Counted from the stretch's first letter, positions 17,246 to 25,985 are shown. The stretch is DNA of 64,000 nucleotides from Halorussus marinus (GCF_004765795.1 NZ_SBIV01000002.1:186001-250000), one strand, 5' to 3'. Translations and numbers: made by a program. Notes: generated by a model from the letters alone, not told the origin.

Positions 17246-18346
17246 ATGCCCTCCCGACGCCAATTCCTCGCGACGTGTAGCGCCGCCGCCGTCAGCGGCC
17301 TCGCCGGCTGTACCGGACTCCTCGACGATCCGCCCGAGGGAACCGTCTGGAGCGCATCGGTCGGCGGCGCGAGCCCCCTCTCGCCGCCGGTGCTCACGGG
17401 GAGCGTCGTCGCGGCCGCCGGTCCGGACGGGGACCTGGAGGACGGTCGCGTCGACGCCTTCGACGCCGCGTCGGGCGAGCGGCGCTGGTCGAAGGAGGTG
17501 GGCCGCGTCACCGGCGTCGAGGCCGCCGGGGGCGTCGTCTACGTCGGCGTCAAGGCCGGCGGCGACACCGCCCGCGTCCTCGCGTTCGACGCGAGATCGG
17601 GCGAGCGGCGCTGGAACGGATCGGTTCGGAATCTCGCGTCCGCGATGGCCGCCGCCGACGGGGCGCTCTACGCCGCGAACGGCGGGCTCGCGGCGATCGA
17701 CCCCGCAGACGGGAGCGTGCGCTGGCAGTTCGACGACCGGGACGGCGCGACCTTCACGATCGTGGTCGCGCCGGGCGAGCAGCTCGCGGCCGACGGACGG
17801 CGGGTCGTCTACGGCGGGAACGGCGGCATCGTCGCGCTCGCGCCGGCCGACGGGAGCGTCGAGTGGCGCGCCGACACCGACTTCTCGACGAACGCCGGCC
17901 CGGCTCTCGGCGACGGGACGGCGTACGTCGGCGGGGACAACGGCGACGGGCTCGCCGCACTCGACGCGACGAGCGGCGACGTCCGGTGGACGCACACCTT
18001 CGGTCAGAGCGCCGGCGTGGCCGGGATCCGTCCGACCGATCGGTCGATGCTGGTCGCGACCGGGACCGCCGGCGTCGGCGGATCGTTCGGGACGCTGTAC
18101 GAGCTCGACCCCGAAACCGGGGTCGAGCGCCGCGAGACGCGGTTCGACGCGCCGGTCCGCGGGACCGCGACCGGCGGCGACTGGTTCGTCGTCCGGACGG
18201 CCGAGGACACCGTCGCCTGTTTCGACGCCGAGACGTTCACCGAAGCGTGGCGGACCGAGCTGTCGGCGAGCGCCCTGCTGGCGACCGACGGCGAGCGAGC
18301 GTACGCCCAGACCACCGACGGGACGCTGTGGGCGCTCGCGCCCTGA
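17246..18346 (+). CDS. Tat-exported lipoprotein with PQQ-like beta-propeller
   Basis: The 366-residue protein starts with a twin-arginine signal and lipobox: SRRQFLAT near residue 3 and LAGC with the lipidated Cys near 21. The body consists of repeats of the PQQ-type propeller motif (for example LAFDARSGERRWNG, AIDPADGSVRWQF and ALDATSGDVRWTH), about seven blades. Such proteins bind quinone cofactors in enzymes or act as scaffolds, like BamB; no dehydrogenase residues are evident, so a scaffold or sensing role is more likely. ATG 17246 is chosen over upstream ATG 17219 because the signal peptide begins there. Confidence 0.88.
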   Translation: MPSRRQFLATCSAAAVSGLAGCTGLLDDPPEGTVWSASVGGASPLSPPVLTGSVVAAAGPDGDLEDGRVDAFDAASGERRWSKEVGRVTGVEAAGGVVYVGVKAGGDTARVLAFDARSGERRWNGSVRNLASAMAAADGALYAANGGLAAIDPADGSVRWQFDDRDGATFTIVVAPGEQLAADGRRVVYGGNGGIVALAPADGSVEWRADTDFSTNAGPALGDGTAYVGGDNGDGLAALDATSGDVRWTHTFGQSAGVAGIRPTDRSMLVATGTAGVGGSFGTLYELDPETGVERRETRFDAPVRGTATGGDWFVVRTAEDTVACFDAETFTEAWRTELSASALLATDGERAYAQTTDGTLWALAP

Positions 18347-18892
18347 TCACTCCAGCGTCTCGTCGAACCCCCACTGCTCGGCGCGCTCGCGAGCCTCCTC
18401 GCGTGCGCGCTCGCGGATCGCGTCGATCTTCTCCTCGTCGTCGAGAAACGCCTCGACCGCGTCCATCGACCCCGCGTCGGCGGTTTCGTCGCGACGGCTC
18501 GTGGGGGCGGCCGCCCGCGTCCGGTCGGCGAGGGCGGCGTCGCCCGCCAGCAGGTCCGCCGGCGCGTCGGCCGCCACTCGGCGGTCGGCCTCGCGGTGGT
18601 ACGCTTCGAGCGCCCCCGCCGAGACAGACCGGAGTTCGACCCTGTAGGGTCCGGGCACCGCGAGGTCCGCGAGTGCGTCGGCGCCGCGCCGACCCGTCCC
18701 GGTGTGGCCCGCCGCGACCGGCACGCCGTCTTCGAAGGTGAGTCGGCCCTCGCCCGTCCCGTCGAGCAGGAGCGCGTCCTGGGGTTCGAGGACGGCATAG
18801 CCCGTGAGCCCGCGGTCGAGGGCGGTCGCGAGCGCGTCCCCGGGGTCGCCGACGACTCGCGACAGCACGAGGGTACCCGACGGGAGGCTCAT
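18347..18892 (-). CDS. MinD-partner protein with DUF4388-like domain
   Basis: The 181-residue protein is the second gene of a pair with minD: its ATG 18892 overlaps the minD stop as ATGA. The first about 90 residues resemble DUF4388, a domain with the pattern GYAVLE, a G-x-L-x-F-x-D-G turn (RLTFEDGVPVAAG) and a following G-x-x-AL-x-x-L helix. The remainder is acidic with a C-terminal coiled segment (IRERAREEARERAEQWG). Haloferax volcanii minD2 has an adjacent co-encoded partner affecting cell shape and motility; this gene sits in the matching place, an inference from context. No catalytic residues seen. Confidence 0.7.
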   Translation of the reverse strand: MSLPSGTLVLSRVVGDPGDALATALDRGLTGYAVLEPQDALLLDGTGEGRLTFEDGVPVAAGHTGTGRRGADALADLAVPGPYRVELRSVSAGALEAYHREADRRVAADAPADLLAGDAALADRTRAAAPTSRRDETADAGSMDAVEAFLDDEEKIDAIRERAREEARERAEQWGFDETLE

Positions 18893-19662
18893 GGCGAGTC
18901 CGGCGCGACCGCGCTCCGGAAGCGGTCGGCCACCGCGTCCGATTCGCCGGCCCGCACGTCGAGCGTCCCCGCCGCCGCCTGATACGCTCGGGCGGCGTCG
19001 CTGTCGGGGGCGTGAGCGAGCAGGGGAGCGCCCGCCCGCCGGGCCGCCCGGGCGGCGTCGCTGTCGGGGACCGTCGCCAGCGTCGGCCCGTCGAAGTACC
19101 GCTCTGCCTTCTCGGCGACGTCCGAGGCGGCCTCGGGGTCTCGGACCTTGTTGAACACGACGCCCGCGGTGTCGGTGCCGTAGGAGGCGGCGTACTCCTG
19201 GACCTTGAGGCCGTCGCTGAGCGCCGGGATCGTCGGCTCGACCACCACCGCGACCCGATCGGCCAGCACGACCGGGAGGACCGCGCTCTTCGAGCCGAGC
19301 GCCGCCGGCGAGTCCAGCAGGATCACGTCGGCGTCGGCCGCCAATTCCGCGACCACGGCTCGGAGCCGGTCGGGGTCGGCCGCCTCGAAGGCCTCGAGGC
19401 TGGTCCCGCAGGGCACGACTCGCATGCCGAACCGCTCGTAGACGGCGTCCTCGACCGATCTGGCCGACCCCGCGATCAGCAGGTCGTGGAGGGTCGCGTC
19501 GGCGTCGGTCAGGCCGGTGTGAAAGAGGAGGTTCGCCATCCCGGTGTCGGCGTCCACCACGGTCACGTCGTACTCCTCGGCCAACGCCATCCCGAGCGCG
19601 ACCGTCGTGGTGGTCTTGCCGGTGCCGCCCTTCCCGCTCGCCACCGCGAACGCCTCGACCAT
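18889..19662 (-). CDS. minD: MinD/ParA-family positioning ATPase
   Basis: The 257-residue protein has the deviant Walker A KGGTGKTTT (11-19) with the signature Lys11, a switch I region near DADTGMANLLFH (38-49) and a switch II LLDSPAALGSKS. These define the SIMIBI MinD/ParA class, which dimerise on ATP binding and position cell structures. Haloarchaea carry several MinD paralogues that affect motility, chemosensory arrays and shape rather than FtsZ placement. The pairing with the downstream partner gene suggests the MinD2 type, which I infer from gene order and have not verified. Start ATG 19662 lies about 28 bp after a T-rich box at 19688-19697. Confidence 0.88.
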   Translation of the reverse strand: MVEAFAVASGKGGTGKTTTTVALGMALAEEYDVTVVDADTGMANLLFHTGLTDADATLHDLLIAGSARSVEDAVYERFGMRVVPCGTSLEAFEAADPDRLRAVVAELAADADVILLDSPAALGSKSAVLPVVLADRVAVVVEPTIPALSDGLKVQEYAASYGTDTAGVVFNKVRDPEAASDVAEKAERYFDGPTLATVPDSDAARAARRAGAPLLAHAPDSDAARAYQAAAGTLDVRAGESDAVADRFRSAVAPDSP

Positions 19663-19714
19663 TGGGCCGTGATTGCGCTCGACGCGGTAAAAATCTAACC
19701 TTCGAGGCGAGAAA

Positions 19715-21178
19715 TTATAATCCGGGCACGTCGGGGTGGCCCTCGTCGAGCGAGAGCGCGACGTTCTTGGTCTGGAGGTACGAGTCGAGCGCTTCGAGTC
19801 CCTTCTCGCGGCCGATTCCGCTCCGCTTGTAGCCTCCGAACGGGGTCGCCGTCCGGTCGCCGAACCACTCGTTGACGTAGACGGTTCCGGCGTCGATGCG
19901 GCCCGCGACGGCGTGAGCGCGTTTCACGTCGCGGGTGAAGACACCGCCCGCGAGGCCGAACTCGACGTCGTTCGCGACGGCGATCGCCTCGTCGACGTCC
20001 GAAAACGGAACGACGGTGAGTACGGGACCGAAGATCTCCTCGCGGGCGATCCGCATCTCGGGGGAAACGTCGGTGAACACCGTCGGTTCGACGAAGTGGC
20101 CGTCGCGGTCGAGCGACCCACCGCCGGCCGCGACCGTCGCGCCCTCTTCGCGTCCCACCCGGATGTACTGCTCGACCTTCTCGCGGTGTGCGGCGTGGTT
20201 GAGCGGACCCATGTCTGGGTCGTCGAGTCCGGCGTCGAGTTCGTACGCGTTCGCGACGGCGACGATGCGATCGACGAACTCCTCGTAAACGTCTTCGTGG
20301 ACCAGGGCCCGATCTGCGGCCGAGCAGACCTGTCCGGCGTTAGTGAAGATTCCGGTCGCGATCCACGAGACCGCCTCGTCGAGATCGGCGTCGGGGAAGA
20401 CGACGGCCGGGTTCTTCCCTCCGAGTTCGAGCGTGACCGGCGTTATCGTCTCTGCGGCCGCTTCCATCACGCGCTGACCGGTGGGGACGCTCCCGGTGAA
20501 CGTGATCGCGTCGACGTCCTCGTGGCCGGTCAGGGCTGCGCCCGGCTCGGCGCCGCCGGTGACGACGTTGACGACCCCGTCGGGGAGACCCGCGTCCTGA
20601 CAGAGTTCGGCAAGCCGGAGGGCCGAAAGCGGCGTCGTGGGCGATGGCTTCACGACCGTCGCGTTACCGGCGGCGAGCGCGGGCGCGACGCCGCGCGCGA
20701 AGATGTTCGCGGGGAAGTTCCACGGGATGATCTGAGCGCTCACGCCGTACGGTTCCCGGACGGTGTAATCGAGACGATCGGACTCGACCGGGACGGTCGT
20801 CCCCTCTAATTTGTCGGCCGCGCCGGCGTAGTATTCGAAGTAGCGAGCCGCGCCCTCGATGTCGCGACGGGCCTGCGACAGCGGCTTGCCCTGGTCGCGA
20901 CTCTCGAGTTCGGCGAGGTCGTGGGCGCAGTCCCTGATCTCGGCGGCGACCGCACGGAGGAGACGCCCGCGCTCCGACGGCGAGACGTCTCGCCAATCGG
21001 GAAACGCCGACTCCGCCGCCTCGACTGCACGGTCGACGTCGGGAGCGTTCGCCTCCGGGACGCTGGCTATCGCTTCGCCGGTCGCCGGGTCTTCGGTCGT
21101 TAGCCATTCGCCATCGGTCGCTGGAACGCGCTGGCCGTCGATGAAGAGGCGCTCGCGCTCGGTATCTGTCGTCGGCAT
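19715..21178 (-). CDS. NAD(P)-dependent aldehyde dehydrogenase
   Basis: The 487-residue enzyme oxidises an aldehyde to the acid. It has the class signature: IIPWNFP, the Glu in TLELGGKNP (about residue 251), and the catalytic Cys in AGQVCSAADR (about 285). The length and ERERLFIDG opening fit betaine-aldehyde or succinate-semialdehyde type ALDHs; the substrate cannot be determined from the motifs. ATG 21178 is preferred over GTG 21190. It is monocistronic and followed by minD transcribed the same way. The upstream region (21179-21390) is AT-rich and contains a TTTATAC element near 21231-21237. Confidence 0.92.
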   Translation of the reverse strand: MPTTDTERERLFIDGQRVPATDGEWLTTEDPATGEAIASVPEANAPDVDRAVEAAESAFPDWRDVSPSERGRLLRAVAAEIRDCAHDLAELESRDQGKPLSQARRDIEGAARYFEYYAGAADKLEGTTVPVESDRLDYTVREPYGVSAQIIPWNFPANIFARGVAPALAAGNATVVKPSPTTPLSALRLAELCQDAGLPDGVVNVVTGGAEPGAALTGHEDVDAITFTGSVPTGQRVMEAAAETITPVTLELGGKNPAVVFPDADLDEAVSWIATGIFTNAGQVCSAADRALVHEDVYEEFVDRIVAVANAYELDAGLDDPDMGPLNHAAHREKVEQYIRVGREEGATVAAGGGSLDRDGHFVEPTVFTDVSPEMRIAREEIFGPVLTVVPFSDVDEAIAVANDVEFGLAGGVFTRDVKRAHAVAGRIDAGTVYVNEWFGDRTATPFGGYKRSGIGREKGLEALDSYLQTKNVALSLDEGHPDVPGL

Positions 21179-21390
21179 GGGTGCTGTCACCGGTGTTCGT
21201 CCGGCTCGTCAGAACCCTCTCGGCGAGCGCGTATAAAACTAGCCGGTGTCGGAAACTACAATAGATTACTATATCGCCGGAAAGTCCGTATTACGAAACC
21301 GTATTTAGTTACTTCGCACGGGATCGACCGAGCTCACCGCGACGGCGCGCCTCCGCGGTCCGTCACCCGCAGTCGATTTCGTATCGCCGG
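21179..21390. other. AT-rich intergenic region before the aldehyde dehydrogenase gene
   Basis: This 212 bp gap between cbiZ and the aldehyde dehydrogenase gene is clearly AT-richer than its surroundings, especially 21236-21310. It contains several TATA-like runs but no ORF with plausible codon use and no hairpin strong enough to call. It most likely holds the dehydrogenase promoter and the transcription stop of the cobalamin operon. Confidence 0.5.
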
Positions 21391-22116
21391 TTACGGTGTA
21401 AACACCGACGCCCGCCGATCGGTCACGACCCCGTAGTCTGCGTCCGCGACCGACTCGGGGAGCGCTGAGTCGCCGTCGCCGTCGGCGTACCGCGAGTCGA
21501 GGCTCGCCGAGACCGCTTCCCGGACGCAGGCCCGGGCGCACGCGCCGACCTCGGTCGCGCTCCCGGAGAACGCCGCCGGCTCGCCAGCCGGGTCGCAGGC
21601 CGCGATCGCGGCGTCGCTGGTCGTGCCCGGAAAGCCCGTGGCGGCGAGCAGGGTCGCGGTCTTGGCCTCGACCGCGACCGCGAGCAGGTTCGCGAGCGCG
21701 CCGTCGGCCAGCGATCGGTCGGCGCCGACGACGACGTTGACCGTCCCCGCGTGGCGGGGCGAGTCGCTCGGCCGCTCGACGCCGTCGGGGTCGGGGTCGG
21801 GGTCGGGGTCGATCGGGAGCGCCGCCGGGTTCGAGAGGCCCGCGGTCGCGACCGCCGCGACCGGCCCACACCGCGCCCCCCGGGCGTGGCGGAGGTCGAC
21901 GCCGGTGAGCAGGGCCGGCCCCGCCCCGTCGAAGCCCACCCGGTCGCGGCGCTCGGCCAGATAGGCGTCGAGGTCGGTCCGGTCGAACCCCTCGGGCACC
22001 GAGACGTTGTACGCGGCGTCGGCCCGGCAGTGCCCGCCCGCCCACCCCGAGGAGAGCCAGCGAGCGCCCTCGCGGCGGAGTCGCAGGACGCCGTCCCGAA
22101 CCGCCGTCTCAAACAC
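21391..22116 (-). CDS. cbiZ: Adenosylcobinamide amidohydrolase CbiZ
   Basis: CbiZ removes the aminopropanol arm of scavenged adenosylcobinamide to give adenosylcobyric acid, the archaeal route to salvage incomplete corrinoids. The 241-residue protein has family features: LSSGWAGG near residues 21-28, TGVDLRHAR, and the glycine-rich segment AVVTAGLSN-like AAVATAGLSNPAAL, followed by NVVVGADRSLADGALAN. It is the last gene of the cobalamin operon and overlaps cobD by eight bases. An Asp-Pro run (about residues 102-110) is encoded by a hexamer repeat (21785-21808) and may vary in length. Confidence 0.85.
   Translation of the reverse strand: MFETAVRDGVLRLRREGARWLSSGWAGGHCRADAAYNVSVPEGFDRTDLDAYLAERRDRVGFDGAGPALLTGVDLRHARGARCGPVAAVATAGLSNPAALPIDPDPDPDPDGVERPSDSPRHAGTVNVVVGADRSLADGALANLLAVAVEAKTATLLAATGFPGTTSDAAIAACDPAGEPAAFSGSATEVGACARACVREAVSASLDSRYADGDGDSALPESVADADYGVVTDRRASVFTP
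21785..21808. repeat. Four tandem TCGGGG hexamers inside cbiZ
   Basis: TCGGGG is repeated four times without interruption; on the coding strand this encodes Asp-Pro repeats. Because the unit is six bases, slippage would change only the number of Asp-Pro pairs and keep the frame. It lies in a loop between conserved CbiZ segments, so length change is probably tolerated. Confidence 0.8.
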
Positions 22117-23125
22117 TCGCGAGCACCTCCAGCAGGCGGTCGTTCTCGGCGGGCGCGCGGACCGCTACCCGGACGTGCGAGTTCAGTCCCCGGAAGGTGG
22201 TGGCGTCCCGGATCGCGACGCCCCGGTCGCGGGCGGCCGCGACGAGGTCGGCGGGATCACGGGCGCCGGTATCGAGCAACAGGAACGGGGCCTCGGAGGG
22301 GTGGACGTCGAAGCGCTCGCCGAGCGCGTCCGCCAGCCGGGCGCGCTCGCTCGCGACCCGGTCGCGGGTCGCGGCGACGAACTGGGACTGGTCCAGACAG
22401 TAGGCGCCGACCCGGGCGGCGGGCGTGCCGAGGTTCCACGCCCGCCGGGCCGTCCCGAGCGCCTCGCGGGGGTCGCCGGTCGCGACCGCGAACCCCGCCC
22501 GGAGCCCGGGGAGCCCGAACAGTTTGGTGAGCGAGCGCGCGACGATGACGCCCTCGGTGCCCGCCAGCGAGGGTCGATCGGTGAACCCCAAGAACGCCTC
22601 GTCGACGACCAGACGCGTGTCGCGGTCGCGACAGCGAGCCGCGAACGCCTCGATCGCGTCGGGGTCGTACGCGTCGCCGGTCGGGTTGTTGGGGTTGCAG
22701 ACGACCGCGAGCGCGTAGTCGTCGGGGTCGGCGTCGAGCACCTCGTCGTGGGGGACGAACTCGGGCGTCGCGCCCTGCAGGCGGACCTCGCGGGCGTACT
22801 CCCCGAAGCTCGGGGACGGGACCAGCGCGTCGTCGCCCGGACCCAGCGTGGTCGCGAACGCGAGCCGGAGCGCCGCGAGGCCGCCGGGCGTCGGGACGAC
22901 CGATTCGGAGTCACAGCCGACGAAGGCGGCGGCGGCGTCTCGGAAGGCCGGATAGCCGTCGTTCGGGTAGGATCGGGCCGCGTCGAGCGCCCCGTCGTAG
23001 ACCGCATCGACTCCGTCGGGCGTCCGGGGGTTGGTGTTCGCCGAGAAGTCGAGCAGGTCGGGGTCGTCGCTCCCGCCGTGGGGAACGCGGTCGACCCCCC
23101 GGACGCTATCGGGGTCCATCCGCAC
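22109..23125 (-). CDS. cobD: L-threonine-O-3-phosphate decarboxylase / HisC-like aminotransferase
   Basis: This PLP enzyme (338 residues, fold type I) is expected to make (R)-1-amino-2-propanol phosphate, the linker of the cobalamin nucleotide loop. It shows LLDFSANTNP (24-33), NPNNPTGD, the DEAFLGF block, and the PLP lysine in ARSLTKLFGLPGLRAG (Lys about 201). Histidinol-phosphate aminotransferases look alike; the location between cobY and cbiZ decides for CobD. Its start (23125) overlaps the end of cobY. An upstream in-frame start cannot be excluded. Confidence 0.85.
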   Translation of the reverse strand: MRMDPDSVRGVDRVPHGGSDDPDLLDFSANTNPRTPDGVDAVYDGALDAARSYPNDGYPAFRDAAAAFVGCDSESVVPTPGGLAALRLAFATTLGPGDDALVPSPSFGEYAREVRLQGATPEFVPHDEVLDADPDDYALAVVCNPNNPTGDAYDPDAIEAFAARCRDRDTRLVVDEAFLGFTDRPSLAGTEGVIVARSLTKLFGLPGLRAGFAVATGDPREALGTARRAWNLGTPAARVGAYCLDQSQFVAATRDRVASERARLADALGERFDVHPSEAPFLLLDTGARDPADLVAAARDRGVAIRDATTFRGLNSHVRVAVRAPAENDRLLEVLASV

Positions 23126-23690
23126 CCCCGAGCAGGGTTTCGGCGAGGTCGGCGTCCGATCGTCTGTTCACGTTGAGCGCGAATCGCGCGTCGTAGGTCT
23201 CGTAGATGGTCTCCTCGGAAGCGTCGGCGACGACGTTGATCCCGGCGGGCGCGAGCGCCCGCCCGTCGCGCTCGAAGGTGGTGTCGGCGCTCGCGCCCAG
23301 TCGGCGCTTGAGTACCGCCGGCACGCAGACCGTCACCGACCGCCCGTCGAAGGCGTCCCGGACCCGGTCGACGGCCGCCCCGTCGAGCACCGGCAGGTCG
23401 GCGGCGACGGTCAGCGCAGGCGTCCCGACCCGGTCGAGTGCGGTCCGGAGGTCGGCGACGTACCCCTCGCCGGGCGTCTCGACGACCGCGAGGTCCTCGC
23501 GGGCCGAGACGTGCGCGCGGGTCTCCGGGGCGTGGGGCGAGACGACGGCGTGGGCGCGTTCGAGCCCGCTCGCCGCGAGCGCGTCGGCGACCCGGTCGAC
23601 CATCGGCGCGCCGGCGACCTCGAACAGGGGCTTTTCGGCGTCGGCGTCGAGGCGGGTGCCCCGCCCGCCACACATCACGAGAGCGTCCAC
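23106..23690 (-). CDS. cobY: GTP:adenosylcobinamide-phosphate guanylyltransferase CobY
   Basis: CobY transfers GMP to adenosylcobinamide phosphate; archaea use it in place of bacterial CobU. The 194-residue protein has the nucleotidyltransferase opening DALVMCGGRGTRL (2-14) with a downstream Lys (EKPLFEVAGAPM) and the Asp in TVAADLPVL. The start GTG 23690 is chosen because the ATG at 23675 would remove the first beta strand. It overlaps cobS by 16 bases and cobD by 20. It has no kinase domain, consistent with archaeal CobY. Confidence 0.88.
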   Translation of the reverse strand: MDALVMCGGRGTRLDADAEKPLFEVAGAPMVDRVADALAASGLERAHAVVSPHAPETRAHVSAREDLAVVETPGEGYVADLRTALDRVGTPALTVAADLPVLDGAAVDRVRDAFDGRSVTVCVPAVLKRRLGASADTTFERDGRALAPAGINVVADASEETIYETYDARFALNVNRRSDADLAETLLGGADGPR

Positions 23691-24439
23691 GCGATCACCC
23701 CCAAGTGGAGGCCGGCGAGCCGGCCGAGCTCGTTGGCGGCGCCGAACGCGTCGCCGCTGATCCCGCCGAGAGTCGCGTCGAACCACCGCCGGACGCCGAA
23801 CGCGGCCCCGAGCGCGCCGAGGACGGCCGCGATCGCTGGCGCGCCCAACAGCGCGACGGGGGCGGCGACGACCGCGGGCCCGGCGAGTCGGGCGGGCGGG
23901 TGGCGGGCGAACGCCGAGCCCAGCCCCTCGTGGGCGGGCCGGCCGAGACACGCCAGCGACGCCATCCCGAGTTTGGCGCCGACCTCCGCGGCGACGACGA
24001 CCCCGAACGCCCCGGCCGGCGGTCGACGCGCGAGCGCCAGCCCCGCCAGCGCGACCCCGACGAGGACGACCCCGAGCGCCAACAGCGCGCCGACCCCGAC
24101 CTCGGTGTCTTTCAGCACCGCCCGGCGTTTCTCGGGGCCGCCGTGGACGACCGCGGCGTCCCCGAGGTCGGCGACCCCGTCGGCGTGGTTGATCCCGGTG
24201 ATCGCGTAGAGCGCGAGCAGGTAGCCGAACGCGGCAGTCGGCGCGGGGACCCCGACGAGGAGGGGTCCCGCCGCGACCGCGCCGACGATCCAGCCGACCG
24301 CGGGGAAAGCGGCGGGCGTCGCGCGGAACGCGTCCCACGCCCGCTCGTCGTGGCCGACCGGCGCGCGCGTGAGAAAGCCGAGCGCGCCACGGAGCGCGGT
24401 CAGGTGACGCTCCGCGAGCGACCCCTCGTTCAGGGCCAC
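23675..24439 (-). CDS. cobS: Adenosylcobinamide-GDP ribazoletransferase CobS
   Basis: CobS joins adenosylcobinamide-GDP with alpha-ribazole (phosphate) to form adenosylcobalamin (phosphate) in the membrane. The 254-residue protein has about six or seven helices and the family motifs GFLTRAPVG (about 20-28), ITGINHADGVADLGDA (about 82-97) with acidic metal ligands, and GGISGDAFGAANE near the C-terminus. Start GTG 24439 overlaps cbiB by ten bases. The partner CobT is not in the window. Confidence 0.92.
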   Translation of the reverse strand: MALNEGSLAERHLTALRGALGFLTRAPVGHDERAWDAFRATPAAFPAVGWIVGAVAAGPLLVGVPAPTAAFGYLLALYAITGINHADGVADLGDAAVVHGGPEKRRAVLKDTEVGVGALLALGVVLVGVALAGLALARRPPAGAFGVVVAAEVGAKLGMASLACLGRPAHEGLGSAFARHPPARLAGPAVVAAPVALLGAPAIAAVLGALGAAFGVRRWFDATLGGISGDAFGAANELGRLAGLHLGVIAWTLS

Positions 24440-25365
24440 GCGACCACCCCCGCGAGCAGGAACGAGAGCAGTCCCGCGACCCCGACGATCCGGACGCCGC
24501 CCCGAGCGTCCGCGAGCGTCGGGAGCGGGGCTCCGGGGTTGAGCGCGTAGGCGCCGGGCTTTTCGAGCCGGACGTCCAGAAGCGCCGCCAGCGTCGCCAT
24601 CGGCCACCCCGAGTTCGGCGAGGCGGGGACGCCGGCCCACTCGCGGGCCGCCCGGAGCGCCGCGAGCGGTCGCGGTCGAGCGGCGTCGGCGTCCCGGACC
24701 GCGAGCGCCCCGAGAGCGAGCAGGCCGGCGCTGGCTCGGGCCGGGACCCACATGACGAGGTCGTCGAGGCGGGCGCCGGCCCCGCCGTGGGGCTTGTGCG
24801 GGTAGCCCACCATCGAGTCGACGGTGTTGACCGCCTTCACCCACGCGGCCGCGCCGGCCGCCAGCGCCACGGAGGCGGGCGCGAGGAGGGCAAACGCCAG
24901 CAGGGGCGCGACCAGTCCGTCGGTGAGGTTCTCGGCCGCGCTCTCGACGGCGGCGCTCCGGACCTCGCCGGCCGAGAGGTGGGTCGCGTCCCGGCCGGCC
25001 AGCCACCGGAGGCGCTCGCGGGCGGTCGGGAGGTCGGTCTCGGTCGCCGCCGCGACCTCGGCGGCCTTCGCGACGAGTCGCCGGAGGCTCGTGGTCGAAA
25101 AGAGCGCGACCCCCGCGACGAGGACGCCCGCCAGCGGGAACACTCGGCGGGCGAGCGCGACCGCGAGCGCGACGACGCCGGCCGCCAACAGGGGGAGCGC
25201 GACCGCCGCGACCGCGCCGGCGAGCCGCGGGCGGACCCACTCGCGGTCGAAGGAGGCGACCAGCGAGCCGAACCACGCGACCGGGTGGAACCGCGTCGGC
25301 GGTTCGGCGAGTGCGGCGTCGAGGACGATCGCGACCGCGACCGCGCCGGCGGCCGCCGCGGTCAT
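24430..25365 (-). CDS. cbiB: Adenosylcobinamide-phosphate synthase CbiB
   Basis: CbiB attaches aminopropanol phosphate to adenosylcobyric acid. The 311-residue integral membrane protein has the family motifs EPPTRFHPVAWFG (near 21-33), ESAAENLTDGLVAPL, KAVNTVDSMVGY, and PNSGWPMA. ATG 25365 overlaps the HAD gene stop as ATGA. With CbiZ and CobD in the same operon, the cell can rebuild adenosylcobinamide phosphate from salvaged cobinamide. Confidence 0.92.
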   Translation of the reverse strand: MTAAAAGAVAVAIVLDAALAEPPTRFHPVAWFGSLVASFDREWVRPRLAGAVAAVALPLLAAGVVALAVALARRVFPLAGVLVAGVALFSTTSLRRLVAKAAEVAAATETDLPTARERLRWLAGRDATHLSAGEVRSAAVESAAENLTDGLVAPLLAFALLAPASVALAAGAAAWVKAVNTVDSMVGYPHKPHGGAGARLDDLVMWVPARASAGLLALGALAVRDADAARPRPLAALRAAREWAGVPASPNSGWPMATLAALLDVRLEKPGAYALNPGAPLPTLADARGGVRIVGVAGLLSFLLAGVVAWP

Positions 25366-25985
25366 CGCCGACCCTCCAGCCACGCCGGGAACTCGGTCAG
25401 GCCGACGTCGTCGAGCAGGACCGCCTCGCCTCCCGCGTCCGCGACGCCCGCGTCGGTCCGAGGGTCGTCGCCGACGTGGACGAGCGCCTCGACGCCGACC
25501 CCGAGCCGGTCGGCGCAGGTCTCGAACGCCCGCGGGTCGGGCTTGCGCCACCCGCAGGCGACGCTGGTGACCACCGCGTCGAAGGCCTCGCGGTCGAGCG
25601 CCGACCGGATCAGGGTCCGGCGGGCGAGTTCGGGCACCGCGCAGTTCGAGAGCACGCCGACCGGCCCCCGATCGCTCGCGGCCGCGACCGCGGCGACGGC
25701 GCCCTCGCGCGTCTCGACGTCGGGATCGAACGCCGCGACGACCGCCCGGCGCGGGGCGTTTCCGGGCGCGTCGACGCCGCGGCTGGCGAGGGCCCCACTG
25801 ACGTGGGCCGGCAGCGGCACCTCCGCGCCGGCCGGCGCGTCGACGTGTCGCTCACGATAGGCCGCGTCCCAGTCGTCGGGGACCCGGACCCCCCGCTCGC
25901 GGAGTTCGGTCGCGACCGCCGCCGCGGGATCGGTCGGCCGGTCGGCCTCGACCAGCGTCCCGAACAGATCGAACGAAACTGCCAC
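25362..25985 (-). CDS. HAD superfamily hydrolase heading the cobalamin operon
   Basis: The 207-residue protein has HAD motif I FDLFGTLVE (Asp6), motif II VLSNCAV, motif III Lys in GWRKPDP, and motif IV VGDDPRTDAGVADAGG, with a helical cap between I and II. The +2 position of motif I is Phe, not Asp, as in haloacid dehalogenase-like members, though phosphatases with this pattern also exist. Its start GTG 25985 follows a TTCAAG box (26009-26014), so it is likely the first gene of the operon HAD-cbiB-cobS-cobY-cobD-cbiZ. A role as alpha-ribazole-phosphate phosphatase is possible by context only. Confidence 0.82.
   Translation of the reverse strand: MAVSFDLFGTLVEADRPTDPAAAVATELRERGVRVPDDWDAAYRERHVDAPAGAEVPLPAHVSGALASRGVDAPGNAPRRAVVAAFDPDVETREGAVAAVAAASDRGPVGVLSNCAVPELARRTLIRSALDREAFDAVVTSVACGWRKPDPRAFETCADRLGVGVEALVHVGDDPRTDAGVADAGGEAVLLDDVGLTEFPAWLEGRR

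Noticed and set aside
21785-21808. CRISPR-like repeat
   Set aside because: It is a simple hexamer tract inside a coding region, with no spacers.
24112-24390. Extra minus-strand frame within cobS
   Set aside because: It overlaps a clear CobS frame on the same strand and has the Ser/Arg-rich composition of a shifted frame.
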